The notes below the pieces were generated by a model. That model had not been told where the DNA came from and did no database searches. It saw only the letters and a program-made list of their open reading frames with translations. A DNA stretch of 64,000 bases from NCBI RefSeq assembly GCF_009857885.1, contig NZ_WWER01000001.1:124001-188000 (forward strand), written 5' to 3'. The first letter of the stretch is position 1. Each line of letters starts with the position of its first letter. The stretch comes from Pusillimonas sp. TS35 (GTDB lineage: Bacteria; Pseudomonadota; Gammaproteobacteria; Burkholderiales; Burkholderiaceae_B). This document shows, piece by piece, positions 18,916 to 26,835 of the stretch. A program made the position numbers and the translations under genes.

Positions 18916-20856
18916 TCAGTACAGCACTTCAGGCAGCCACAGCCCAATGCCGGGGAACAGATACAGCAGCACGATGGCGATGACCTGTATACCCATGAAG
19001 GGCAGCATGCCAGCGAAGATCTGGTTCAGGGTGACATGCGGGGGCGCGACGCCCTTCAGGTAGAAGGCCGACATGGCCACCGGTGGCGAAAGGAAGGCTG
19101 TCTGCAGGTTGAGTGCCACCAGCAGCCCGAAAAACAGCGGGTCGATCTGGTAGTGGGCCAGCAGCGGCAGAAAGATCGGCATGAAGATCACGATGATCTC
19201 TGTCCATTCCAGCGGCCAGCCAAGCAGGAAGATGACGATTTGCGCCAGAATCATGAACTGAACGGGTGTGAGATCCATGCCCATCACCCAGTTGTTGATG
19301 ATCTCCTGCCCGCCCAGCAGCGCGAACGCAGCCGAGAAAATGCTGGACCCGACGAATAGCCAACACACCATGGCACTGGTCTTGGCCGCCAGATACACGG
19401 ACTCTTTCATCATGTCCATGTTTAGCCGGCGGTAGGCTAGCGCCAGGAGTATGCCGCCGAAGGCACCCATGGCCGCCGCCTCGGAGGGCGTGGCAAAGCC
19501 GAACACAATGCTGCCTAGTACCGCCAGAATCAGGATGGCCAGCGGGAAAAATGAGCCGAGCAGCATCTTGAAGATTTCGAGCCGCGCGAAGCTCAGGTAA
19601 GCATAGTAGATGAGCAATGCAAGCGTGCCGATCGCAAGCGCGATCCAGAATGCAGTAGGTGCGCCGGGACGGGCTGTGACTTCGCCAGTATCGGCGCTGG
19701 GGTTGTCGCTGGCACTGCTATCGGCCGGTGCGGTTGCCGCGCCGGGTGGTTCGGCCAGACCGCCAGAAGACTCTGCGCCTGGGGGCTCCGCCAGACCGCC
19801 TAGCGAATTGGCGCCGGGTGGTTCGGCCAAGCCGCCGGAGACCGCGCTGCTGTAGTTGCCGCCCAGGCCCATGGGCATGAGTTCGGTCTCGACCTGTATG
19901 GTGCGGGAGGTGAGTGAACTGTAGGTAAAGCCCATGATGAGCACAAACAGCAGCGCTGGCAGCAGCGTGATGCCCAAGTTGCGGACCAATACGAAGCCGG
20001 GCACATCGATGTTGCGTTTGCCCTTTATGGCACCCAGCAGCCCGGGTAGGGCGCGATGGCTGATGGTGTCGCGGATGGTGGCGGCAAACTCGGGCAGGGC
20101 AACGCGCCGCTGTTCTGCCGTGAGCGGTGGTGCGGACTTGGGGCTGATCTTGGCCACAATCATCACGTACAGCACATACAGCAATGCCAGCATGATGCCT
20201 GGAAAGAACGCGCCCGCATATAGCTTGACGACGGACACGCCCGCCACCGCGCCATAAACGATAAGCAGCACTGAGGGTGGGATCATGATACCCAGGCAGC
20301 CACCCGCGGTGATGGAACCGGCCGTCAGCCGGATACTGTACCCGGCTTTGAGCATGGCAGGCATGGCCAGCAGGCCCATCAGTGTGACCACCGCGCCCAC
20401 AATGCCGGTTGCCGTGGCAAAGACCGCGCAGGTAATGATGGTGGCCACCGCCAGCGAGCCCGGCACGCGCGCCATGGCCAAGTGGAGGCTGTGGAACAGC
20501 CGCTCGATCAGGTTGGCGCGTTCGACCAGGTAGCCCATGAAGATAAACAGCGGCACGGCAATCAGCACGTCATTGGTCATGACAGCATAGGTGCGCAGTA
20601 CCATCAAGTCCAGCGTTTGCTCGATGGCGATCTCGGGGCCCATTTGGCGGTAGGCCAGATAGGTGAACATCACCCCCATGCCCATCAGCGTGAACGCAGT
20701 GGGGAAGCCCAGCATAATGGTGACGACAATCAGGGCCAGCATCAGCAGGCCCAGGTGGCCATTGGTCATCTCGGCCGGCGACGGCATCAGCCAGACCAGG
20801 CCGATAACAATGGCGATCAGGATGGATAGCCCAAACCAGACTTCTTTTCTCATCAA
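18916..20856 (-). CDS. dctM: TRAP transporter large permease subunit (DctM-like), extended form
   Basis: The ion-coupled permease of a tripartite TRAP importer, 646 residues, longer than the classic DctM (about 430) because of an insertion in the middle. Many TM helices are visible, with typical motifs near the start (MLALIVVTIMLGFPTAFTLM, MGYLVERANLIERLFHS) and end (GWPLEWTEIIVIFMPIFLPL). The insertion (about residues 320-400) lies between two TM segments. It contains three tandem 12-residue repeats GGLAEPPGA-x-x-x and a Ser/Ala/Asp-rich stretch. Overlaps dctQ by 4 nt. Substrate not predictable from this subunit. Confidence 0.92.
   Translation of the reverse strand: MMRKEVWFGLSILIAIVIGLVWLMPSPAEMTNGHLGLLMLALIVVTIMLGFPTAFTLMGMGVMFTYLAYRQMGPEIAIEQTLDLMVLRTYAVMTNDVLIAVPLFIFMGYLVERANLIERLFHSLHLAMARVPGSLAVATIITCAVFATATGIVGAVVTLMGLLAMPAMLKAGYSIRLTAGSITAGGCLGIMIPPSVLLIVYGAVAGVSVVKLYAGAFFPGIMLALLYVLYVMIVAKISPKSAPPLTAEQRRVALPEFAATIRDTISHRALPGLLGAIKGKRNIDVPGFVLVRNLGITLLPALLFVLIMGFTYSSLTSRTIQVETELMPMGLGGNYSSAVSGGLAEPPGANSLGGLAEPPGAESSGGLAEPPGAATAPADSSASDNPSADTGEVTARPGAPTAFWIALAIGTLALLIYYAYLSFARLEIFKMLLGSFFPLAILILAVLGSIVFGFATPSEAAAMGAFGGILLALAYRRLNMDMMKESVYLAAKTSAMVCWLFVGSSIFSAAFALLGGQEIINNWVMGMDLTPVQFMILAQIVIFLLGWPLEWTEIIVIFMPIFLPLLAHYQIDPLFFGLLVALNLQTAFLSPPVAMSAFYLKGVAPPHVTLNQIFAGMLPFMGIQVIAIVLLYLFPGIGLWLPEVLY
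19739..19846. repeat. Three tandem 36-bp repeats inside dctM
   Basis: Three adjacent 36-bp units start at 19739, 19775 and 19811 and keep the reading frame. Each encodes GGLAEPPGA plus three variable residues in the large loop of the permease. The units differ at several third positions, so the array is not a very recent expansion. Confidence 0.9.
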
Positions 20857-21485
20857 AGGCTCCCTTCCTGTTTCTGCTTGCGCACGATGGCCTGGTCAGC
20901 CTCGCGGATTTCCTGATCGTCAACGTGGACCATGTCTTTGAGTTTATCCAGGTCAACTTCCTCAACGTCTTTTTCACGGCTAGGCCAGGAACCGCGCTTT
21001 ATGCAGCGCACGCAATAGACCACTTCGACAAAGCCCTGCAGCAGCAGCGCCAGCCCCGCAAGCGGGATGATGAATTTGAATGGATAGATGGGCGGGCCGT
21101 CGGCGGTAATGGTTGAGTGCTCGTTGATTGCGTACGATTCGAGCGCATAGCCGTAGCCTGCCCACACCAGCGCGATGACGCCCGGAAAGAAGAACAGGAT
21201 GTACAGGATCAGATCGAGGCTGGCCTGGAGACGATCGGGGAAAAAGCCGTACAGCACGTCGCCGCGCACGTGGCCGTTCTTGGAAAGTGTATAGGCGCCC
21301 GCCATCATGAACAGTGTGCCGTACATCATGTTCATGGCATCAAAGGACCATGAGTGAGGGGCGCTGAGCGCGTAGCGCGAGAAGACTTCGTAGCTGACAA
21401 ACAGCGTCAAGGCCAGAACCAGCCAACCAAACATCTGACCGATCCACGTGTTGACGCGGTCTATGGTGAGTAGCAATGCTTGCAT
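20853..21485 (-). CDS. dctQ: TRAP transporter small permease subunit (DctQ-like)
   Basis: The 210-residue product has four predicted TM helices (for example FGWLVLALTLFVSYEVFSRY and LILYILFFFPGVIALVWAGY) and a charged cytoplasmic C-terminal tail (Asp/Glu/Lys-rich). This is the DctQ layout, with a longer tail than usual. The frame opens at a TTG (21488), but the ATG at 21485 is the better start. Its stop overlaps the dctM start (ATGA). DctQ pairs with DctM to form the membrane complex that receives substrate from DctP. Confidence 0.92.
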   Translation of the reverse strand: MQALLLTIDRVNTWIGQMFGWLVLALTLFVSYEVFSRYALSAPHSWSFDAMNMMYGTLFMMAGAYTLSKNGHVRGDVLYGFFPDRLQASLDLILYILFFFPGVIALVWAGYGYALESYAINEHSTITADGPPIYPFKFIIPLAGLALLLQGFVEVVYCVRCIKRGSWPSREKDVEEVDLDKLKDMVHVDDQEIREADQAIVRKQKQEGSL

Positions 21486-21610
21486 CAATATCTACCCTGA
21501 ATAAAAGGGGAAAGCCGTCTTGCCGGCCGGCCGCGCGCGTGGCGCTCACCGGCCCAGAATCGGCCCGAATGGCCGGGGTGTGGCCGTTGCAGTGCTGGGA
21601 ACAGTGCAAA

Positions 21611-21647
21611 ATCAAAAAAACCGGCCCCAGTACCAAAGGGGCCGGTT
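21611..21647 (-). terminator. Intra-operon terminator between dctP and dctQ
   Basis: On the minus strand AACCGGCCCC, a 9-base loop and GGGGCCGGTT form a 10-bp GC-rich perfect stem followed by seven T. It lies directly after dctP and ahead of dctQM, so it should lower dctQM transcription relative to dctP. Confidence 0.92.
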
Positions 21648-21657
21648 GGATCAGGCA

Positions 21658-22818
21658 TTAACTCTTTTTGGGGGCTGCTTTCTTGGCAAAGTAGTGGTTG
21701 TAGGCCATGCGCCGATTGTTGTTGGTGTCCATGTCCCAAGGCACGGCACGCGAGGCGAAGGCGCGCTGGGATTCCTCGATCTCTTTGAAGAGGGCGTTGG
21801 TTTCCTTCTTTTTGGCGATGATGCCGTCCCAGGTAGTGAGCTGCTCTTGGAGGATGCTGTCGGGCGTTTTGTAGAACTTGACGCCGTCCTGCTGCAGCTT
21901 GATGTAATCTTGGGAGTAGCGGTCGACTGCTTTCCAGGACATGTCGGCCGACGAGGCTTCGACCGCGTTGGCGATGATCGCCTTCATCTTCTCGGGCAGG
22001 GCGTTGTATTTGTCTTTGTTGAAGGTGATTTCAAAGGTTTCCGCCGCCTGGTGGAAGCTTTGCAGCATGCATACCTTGGACACGTCTGGGAAGCCGAGCA
22101 GACGGTCGGACGTGGCGTTGTTGAACTCGGCACCGTCGAGCAGGCCGCGATCGAGCGCAGGCACGATTTCGCCGCCGGGCAACGCGTTCACTGCGGCGCC
22201 CATCGCCGTGAATAGGTCGATGGCCAAGCCGTTGGTGCGGAACTTCAGGCCTTTGAGGTCTTCAGTCTTTGTAATCGGTTTCTTGAACCAGCCAAAAGCC
22301 TGCGTGGGCATGGGGCCGGTGAGGAAGGTAACGACGTTGCCGCCAATTTCCTTGTAGAGTTTGTCGAGCAATTCTTTGCCGCCGCCGTACTTGTGCCATG
22401 CCAGCACCATGTTGGCGTCCATACCCATGGCCGGGCCCGAGGAATACAGTGCCAGCGCGTTCTGCTTGCCATAGTTGTAGCCCAGTACGCCATGGCCGCC
22501 ATCAAGCGTGCCCTTGGATACGGCATCGAGTAGTGCGAACGCGGGCACGACGGCGCCGGCCGGCAGCACTTCGATCTTGAGGTCGCCACCTGTCATGTCG
22601 TTGACTTTCTTCGCGAAATCAAGCGCGTACTCGTGGAAGATGTCGACCGTGGGCCATGTGCTCTGGAACCGGAGGTTGGTGACCCCCTGCGCTTTGGCAA
22701 TGGCGGGGAAGCCCATGGACATCGCCGCAGCGGTGCCGGCGGCTGCACCACCCAGAAAGCGGCGGCGGGAAGCCTGGGTAGTGGTGGACGATGCGTCCGG
22801 GGTAATGCGGCTTTTCAT
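21658..22818 (-). CDS. dctP: TRAP transporter substrate-binding protein (DctP family, TakP/SmoM-like)
   Basis: The 386-residue periplasmic solute receptor has a twin-arginine signal (SRRRFLGGAAAG, cleavage after about residue 43, AIAKAQG). Conserved DctP features follow: LRFQSTWPTVDIFHEYALDF, EDLKGLKFRTNGLAIDLFTA and LPGGEIVPALDRGLLDGAEF. The overall pattern resembles the 2-oxo-acid receptor TakP and relatives; the real ligand is not known. Strong ribosome site (AGGAG). It is first in the operon, transcribed from a sigma-70-type promoter at 22898-22927. The Tat signal implies export as a folded protein. Confidence 0.93.
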   Translation of the reverse strand: MKSRITPDASSTTTQASRRRFLGGAAAGTAAAMSMGFPAIAKAQGVTNLRFQSTWPTVDIFHEYALDFAKKVNDMTGGDLKIEVLPAGAVVPAFALLDAVSKGTLDGGHGVLGYNYGKQNALALYSSGPAMGMDANMVLAWHKYGGGKELLDKLYKEIGGNVVTFLTGPMPTQAFGWFKKPITKTEDLKGLKFRTNGLAIDLFTAMGAAVNALPGGEIVPALDRGLLDGAEFNNATSDRLLGFPDVSKVCMLQSFHQAAETFEITFNKDKYNALPEKMKAIIANAVEASSADMSWKAVDRYSQDYIKLQQDGVKFYKTPDSILQEQLTTWDGIIAKKKETNALFKEIEESQRAFASRAVPWDMDTNNNRRMAYNHYFAKKAAPKKS

Positions 22819-22897
22819 TGCTGGTCTCCTGACTTATGGCTTGGTTATTTGCTGCAACGACTGAGAATCTTTGTGTGATCACTCTACTGCCGGTGTT

Positions 22898-22927
22898 TTT
22901 ATAGGCGATAGACTGAGCCATAGTCAA
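22898..22927 (-). promoter_or_regulatory. Sigma-70-type promoter of dctPQM
   Basis: On the minus strand TTGACT (22927-22922) and TATAAA (22903-22898) are separated by 18 bases, about 80 nt upstream of the dctP ATG. The rest of the 460-bp gap between dctP and the GntR gene holds only a short tandem repeat. Confidence 0.55.
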
Positions 22928-23132
22928 CAATTTGTAAGCAGGTTAAAACCCTTATAGCCCTAACCATTGAAGCTGTGTTTTGGGACGAAACTCTAGTGTT
23001 TTCAGGGTGTTGACGATTGGCCGAGTTGGCGATTACCTGTCTGGAGAAGCAGTAGGGAGATGCTGGCTATGATCTGGTGTAACGCATAACGTTGCTTGGT
23101 GGCGTTATTGGCGCGGCCGGATTACATGGCAC

Positions 23133-23173
23133 GGAGGGTGCGGCTTGGAGGGTGCGGCTTGGAGGGTGCGGCA
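23133..23173. repeat. Tandem 14-bp repeat, three copies
   Basis: The unit GGAGGGTGCGGCTT occurs at 23133, 23147 and 23161 (the last copy differs at its end). Related GGAGGGT words follow to about 23200. It lies in the non-coding gap just after the GntR-family gene. Confidence 0.85.
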
Positions 23174-23278
23174 CGGGGGGTCTCGCACGGAGGGTCGGGT
23201 GCAGAGGGCGGCGGGCGAGCCGTCTTGGGTGCGGCGGTATGTGCCGCAGAACGTGGCGTGGTGACGCGCCGAGGCGGA

Positions 23279-24028
23279 TCATCCCAGGATGTTGCGGCTC
23301 ACTGCGTGCAGATGTTTGGATAGTGCATGGCGCGCGCGCTCGGCGTCCCGCGTCTGCAGCGCTTCAAATATGGCTTTGTGTTCGGCCTCGCGTTCGGCAC
23401 GGCGTTTCGCCGTAGCGTTGCGCCGTTTCAGTTCGCCCCATTCGGCCAGGTCACGCGCAGCGGTGATCATGCGGTAGATATCGACCAGCAGCACGTTGTG
23501 CGTGGCTTCCGCGATGGCTTGGTGGAATAAGCCATCCCATGCTTCGAATTCTTCCTGGGTAGTGGCGCGTTCGGCACCTTCGATCGCGGCACGTATGCGG
23601 TCCAGGTCCGCCGCGTTGGCGCGGCTGGCGACCAGGGCGGGCAGCAAGGGCTCGATGAGGGCTCGGGCTTCCATGATTTCCTGCGGACTTGCGTCGCGGG
23701 CCGGCGGAGCAGAGGGAATGGATGCAGCGGCATGCACTTCGTCGAACGCAGCGTTCTCAGCAATGTACGTCCCACTGCCTATCACGCGCACAATGCGGCC
23801 GCGGCCCTCTATACGGCCCAGCGCTGCGCGGATGGCCCCGCGCGTTACGCCGTAGCGTTCGGCCAGCGCCCGCTCCGTGGGCAGACGATCGCCCGGTTTG
23901 CTGTCGGGGCTGTCGATAAGCGCCGTAAGGACGACGTCGAGGTGTGTGCCGCCGACGTGCGACTCGTCCCGGCTTGGGGACTGTGCCCGGCGTGTACCTT
24001 TGGCGACTGGGGAGTTAGCTGTGGTCAT
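23279..24028 (-). CDS. GntR family (FadR subfamily) transcriptional regulator
   Basis: The 249-residue protein has an N-terminal winged helix-turn-helix (about 30-95; GDRLPTERALAERYGVTRGA, GRGRIVRVIGSGTYI) and a C-terminal FCD ligand-binding domain. The FCD domain has the expected spaced His residues (LFHQAIAEATHN, EAEHKAIFEAL, SKHLHAV), likely metal ligands that help bind a small carboxylate. It lies between the TRAP operon and the TauE-like gene and likely controls one or both. Two FadR-type palindromes stand upstream of its start, consistent with autoregulation. Confidence 0.92.
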   Translation of the reverse strand: MTTANSPVAKGTRRAQSPSRDESHVGGTHLDVVLTALIDSPDSKPGDRLPTERALAERYGVTRGAIRAALGRIEGRGRIVRVIGSGTYIAENAAFDEVHAAASIPSAPPARDASPQEIMEARALIEPLLPALVASRANAADLDRIRAAIEGAERATTQEEFEAWDGLFHQAIAEATHNVLLVDIYRMITAARDLAEWGELKRRNATAKRRAEREAEHKAIFEALQTRDAERARHALSKHLHAVSRNILG

Positions 24029-24122
24029 GTTGAAAATGCTTCATGCATATATGGCGTGGAAGCTGGTGGTGCGGATCGCCTGTCGCACGTGCCTTGCATA
24101 AATAAGCGCCCCAATAACGCAA

Positions 24123-24136
24123 ATTGGTTAACCAAT
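24123..24136. promoter_or_regulatory. FadR-type operator 1 (perfect palindrome)
   Basis: ATTGGTTAACCAAT is a perfect 14-bp palindrome containing the TGGT-NN-ACCA core typical of FadR/PdhR-type GntR regulators. It lies between the divergent GntR and TauE-like genes, 95 nt upstream of the regulator start. Confidence 0.75.
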
Positions 24137-24175
24137 ATACAGCAAAAACCACAAAATTACCGTGTTTTTAATACC

Positions 24176-24188
24176 ATGGTTGACCAAT
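24176..24188. promoter_or_regulatory. FadR-type operator 2
   Basis: ATGGTTGACCAAT repeats the TGGT-NN-ACCA core of operator 1 with its centre 52 bp away, about five helical turns. A weaker third word (TGGTGAACC, 24190-24198) follows immediately. Confidence 0.68.
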
Positions 24189-24341
24189 TTGGTGAACCGA
24201 TGGCATGATGCATACGCATCTATACATGCAAAGTAGCGGTTGCCTGCTTCCTGGCTCGCGCTCGCTGCTCGCTTGTTTTCACAGGGTGGGGCGCCGGGTG
24301 CGCTGCGCCATTGGTACCAACTCTCCGCGTTTTACCCTCAC

Positions 24342-25151
24342 ATGACACTCACGCTAGCTATTGAGTTACTGATCATCGGCCTGGGCTCGGGCTTTATCGC
24401 GGGCCTGCTGGGCATAGGCGGCGGCATGGTCATGGTACCTATTCTTACTTTTTTGCTTTCCCGCACTGGGGTGGCGGACGGGCTGGCGGTGAAAATGGCT
24501 ATTGCCACGTCGATGGCGGTGATTGTGTTCACTTCCATTTCCAGCGTGCGTGCGCATCACAAACGCGGCGCCGTGCGATGGGACATTGTCGCCAAGCTCG
24601 CTCCAGGCATCGTCGTCGGAAGCCTGATCGGCAGCATCGGGGTGTTCTCGCTGCTGAAGGGGAGCTATCTGGCGATCTTCTTCGCGGTATTTGTTGCTTT
24701 CTCAGCCACGCAGATGTTCCTGAACAAAAAGCCATCCCCCAGCCGCGAAATGCCGGGCACGGGTGGCCAATTGCTGGCCGGCGGCGTTATCGGGCTGATC
24801 TCGGGCTTGGTGGGTGCTGGTGGGGGATTCATCAGTGTGCCGTTCATGGCATGGTGCAACGTGGCCATCCATACCGCCGTCGCCACCAGCGCGGGGCTGG
24901 GCTTTCCCATCGCGCTCAGCAACGTGGCAGGTTACGTGGTATCTGGTTTGTCGGTTCAGGGACTGCCGCCGGGCTCATTCGGCTATATCTGGCTGCCGGC
25001 GTTGGCACTCATTGCCACGGGCAGCGTGCTTACCGCACCCTTGGGCGCCAAGGCAGCACACAGCCTGCCGGTGGCTACGCTCAAACGCGTGTTCGCCAGC
25101 ATGTTGTATCTACTGGCGGCGTATATGCTGTGGAAGGGGCTTGCCGCTTAG
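24342..25151 (+). CDS. TauE/SafE family sulfite exporter / permease
   Basis: The 269-residue membrane protein has about eight TM helices in two repeats, each with the Gly-rich family motif: GSGFIAGLLGIGGGMVMVPI near the N-terminus and ISGLVGAGGGFISVPFM in the middle. Members export sulfite or sulfoacetate or transport other anions. The ATG at 24342 is preferred to a TTG at 24240, since it starts right at the first TM helix, though no clear ribosome site is visible. It is divergent from the FadR-type regulator. Linking it functionally to the TRAP importer (uptake of an organosulfonate, export of sulfite) is only an inference; no sulfonate-cleaving enzyme is nearby. Confidence 0.88.
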   Translation: MTLTLAIELLIIGLGSGFIAGLLGIGGGMVMVPILTFLLSRTGVADGLAVKMAIATSMAVIVFTSISSVRAHHKRGAVRWDIVAKLAPGIVVGSLIGSIGVFSLLKGSYLAIFFAVFVAFSATQMFLNKKPSPSREMPGTGGQLLAGGVIGLISGLVGAGGGFISVPFMAWCNVAIHTAVATSAGLGFPIALSNVAGYVVSGLSVQGLPPGSFGYIWLPALALIATGSVLTAPLGAKAAHSLPVATLKRVFASMLYLLAAYMLWKGLAA

Positions 25152-25288
25152 GGCGCACTCTTGGTCGGCACCTCTTGGTCAGCATTGAGCCAGGAGGTAG
25201 AAATGCCTCCAGGCTTAGCCGGGCGGGCACCTGCGGCAGTGTACGTTTAGCCCCTGAGGCATAGATCCTGCTGCCTGCGGGATACGAA

Positions 25289-25323
25289 AATGCACTGATG
25301 GCCGTGTCGGCCACCAGTGCATT
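25289..25323. terminator. Convergent-gene hairpin terminator
   Basis: AATGCACTG-A-TGGCC, a 5-base loop and GGCCA-C-CAGTGCATT form a 14-bp stem with a single mismatch between the convergent TauE-like and secreted-protein genes. On the minus strand it is followed by TTTTC, so it is the better terminator for the 25352-25669 gene. Confidence 0.7.
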
Positions 25324-25351
25324 CTGCTACCCGCAGCGTGTGGGGTGCGGT

Positions 25352-25669
25352 TTAGAACGCAAAGCCCCCAATACGGATCACCGGTTCGATCACAATAGAA
25401 GGCGCATCTTCGTAGTAAACGTGCTCTTCATAATAGTGGCGGTGACGCGGCGGCTTGCACTTGCGCTTTTCCTTGTACTCGCCATCGCGCTTGTATTCGC
25501 GTTTTATCTTGCAGTTGCCGACCCAGTATTCCTCTTTGAATTCCCGGTGGCGGCCGTAATCCTCGTAGTAATCGTGATCATCGTCATAATCGTCCCAGTC
25601 TGCGAGCGCGACTTGGGGCAACGCGGCAAGCGCCGATGCGAGCAACAGAGTATGCAGCAATACCTTCAC
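25352..25669 (-). CDS. Small secreted Tyr/Asp/His-rich protein
   Basis: Function not recognised. With the GTG at 25669 (AAAGG about 9 nt upstream) the product is 105 residues and begins with a clean signal peptide (MKVLLHTLLLASALAALPQVALA, cut before DW), so it is periplasmic or secreted. The mature part is rich in Asp, Tyr, His, Lys and Arg, with an acidic stretch (DDYDDDHDYYEDYG) then a basic one (KIKREYKRDGEYKEKRKCKP). It has two Cys that could form a disulfide. The frame extends upstream (ATG at 25738), which would bury the signal peptide. Confidence 0.65.
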   Translation of the reverse strand: MKVLLHTLLLASALAALPQVALADWDDYDDDHDYYEDYGRHREFKEEYWVGNCKIKREYKRDGEYKEKRKCKPPRHRHYYEEHVYYEDAPSIVIEPVIRIGGFAF

Positions 25670-25980
25670 GGAAGACGCCTTTCGAGATAAGAACGCCTGC
25701 AGTGTAAGCCGCTCAAGGCCCGCGAGTCGGATACGCATATCTCGGAATGTAACCCCGCCTTGTATAGGCGCCGTGCGTGTAGCACCTGGATACGTTGTGG
25801 GCTCGCTGGCGGCCAGGCCGTTCACCAGGCATGCTGGCCCTTGCGGCTGTTATCCGGTTTCTGTCCGGGCCTATCATCAAGCAGGGCGCCGTCCGTCAGT
25901 TCGCGATTGTTGACAGTCAGCTTGCCGTGCCTAGAGTGCGTATAGGTCAGGCGGTGACCACGACAAGCATTACACGCCGC

Positions 25981-26018
25981 AAAAACAAAACTGCCCCACA
26001 TCTTTCGATGCGAGGCAG
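25981..26018 (-). terminator. Displaced terminator, probably the original tRNA-Met terminator
   Basis: Read on the minus strand: CTGCCTCGCATC, GAAA tetraloop, GATGTGGGGCAG (12-bp stem with two G-T pairs), then TTTTGTTTTTG. It sits 13 bases beyond the outer copy of the 19-bp tRNA 3'-end repeat, the same distance as the terminator next to the intact tRNA. It is best explained as the tRNA terminator separated from its gene by the insertion. Confidence 0.8.
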
Positions 26019-26031
26019 CCTAGTGAATTCT

Positions 26032-26050
26032 TTGGTGGCGCATCCCTGAT
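26032..26050. repeat. Outer attachment-site repeat (att)
   Basis: Nineteen bases, TTGGTGGCGCATCCCTGAT, identical to the 3' end of the tRNA-Met gene at 28544-28562. It has no tRNA body next to it, so it is the distal att scar of the element. Confidence 0.88.
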
Positions 26051-26197
26051 GCTGGGATTTTGCCCAGTGTTACGTAGAATATATATAATTCTCAACGTCT
26101 TACAAGCTGCTTGGCGCTAGTGTATCAGCGGGGTGTACCAGCTTCCAAGCGAAATCGATTACGAAATTCTTGGGCAAAAACACCTGCTTGTTCAGTT

Positions 26198-26211
26198 TAT
26201 ATGCGCATATA
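26198..26211. promoter_or_regulatory. Palindromic operator overlapping the ccdAB promoter
   Basis: TATATGCGCATATA is a perfect 14-bp palindrome overlapping a TATAAT-like -10 element (26208-26213) about 50 nt upstream of ccdA. The layout fits autorepression by a CcdA-CcdB complex. Confidence 0.6.
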
Positions 26212-26261
26212 ATTTGTTGAGGAAGGTGCGCATAGTCGCACTACTGCATAAGGAGATTGTC

Positions 26262-26510
26262 ATGCTGACCGGCAACCGTCCCCGCAGCGCGGCAAGGCGT
26301 GCCACGAATGTGTCACTGCCAGAGGACCTTCTTTCCGAGGCGAAGGCCTTGCAAATCAATATCTCGCAGGCCGCTGAAGCTGGTGTTGCCCAGGCCATCG
26401 CACGCACGCGCAGCGAGCGCTGGCTTGCCGAGAACAAGGAAGCCATTGAGAGCTCCAACGCTTTTGTTGAAAAACACGGCCTTCCACTGGCAAAGTATCG
26501 GATGTTCTGA
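26262..26510 (+). CDS. ccdA: CcdA-type antitoxin
   Basis: The 82-residue product has a basic N-terminal ribbon-helix-helix-like DNA-binding part (RPRSAARRATNVSLPEDLLS, then EAKALQINISQAAEAGV). Its acidic C-terminal tail (ERWLAENKEAIESSNAFVEK) matches the toxin-binding end of CcdA. The start has a strong ribosome site (AAGGAG). The stop overlaps the ccdB start by 1 nt (TGATG), the usual toxin-antitoxin coupling. It neutralises CcdB and represses the operon. It lies inside the degenerate tRNA-Met element, where it may select against loss of the region. Confidence 0.92.
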   Translation: MLTGNRPRSAARRATNVSLPEDLLSEAKALQINISQAAEAGVAQAIARTRSERWLAENKEAIESSNAFVEKHGLPLAKYRMF

Positions 26511-26809
26511 TGAGCCGCTACGACGTTTACGCGAACCCGTCAGGCCATGGGTATCTTCTTGATGTCCAGGCAGACATCCTGCAGTCGCTAAATACGAGAG
26601 CTGTTGTGCCACTGCTACCACTTGGCGAGGCGCCCAAACCAGCAAAGACACTTAACCCTGTTTTTGACATAGGTGGTGAACCCTACGCGATGGTGACGCA
26701 ATACATCGCTGCAGTTCCGGACAGGGAGCTACAGAACCCCGTATGCAGTCTCCGACAGTTGCACGACGATATTGTGGGTGCCATTGACTTTTTGTTTCAT
26801 GGATTCTGA
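26510..26809 (+). CDS. ccdB: CcdB-type toxin (gyrase poison)
   Basis: The 99-residue product aligns by eye with F-plasmid CcdB along its whole length: an N-terminal beta-strand YDVYANP, LLDVQADIL, AVVPLLPL, PVFDIGGEPYAMVTQYIAAV, then LHDDIVGAIDFLFHGF. F-plasmid CcdB ends in Trp-Gly-Ile, which inserts into GyrA; here the end is His-Gly-Phe, so the critical Trp is replaced. Length is normal, with no frameshift. Toxicity may be altered, or this may be one of the chromosomal CcdB variants. Confidence 0.92.
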   Translation: MSRYDVYANPSGHGYLLDVQADILQSLNTRAVVPLLPLGEAPKPAKTLNPVFDIGGEPYAMVTQYIAAVPDRELQNPVCSLRQLHDDIVGAIDFLFHGF

Positions 26810-26835
26810 CTTGTCAGAGCGGGAGGCCATGCGTG

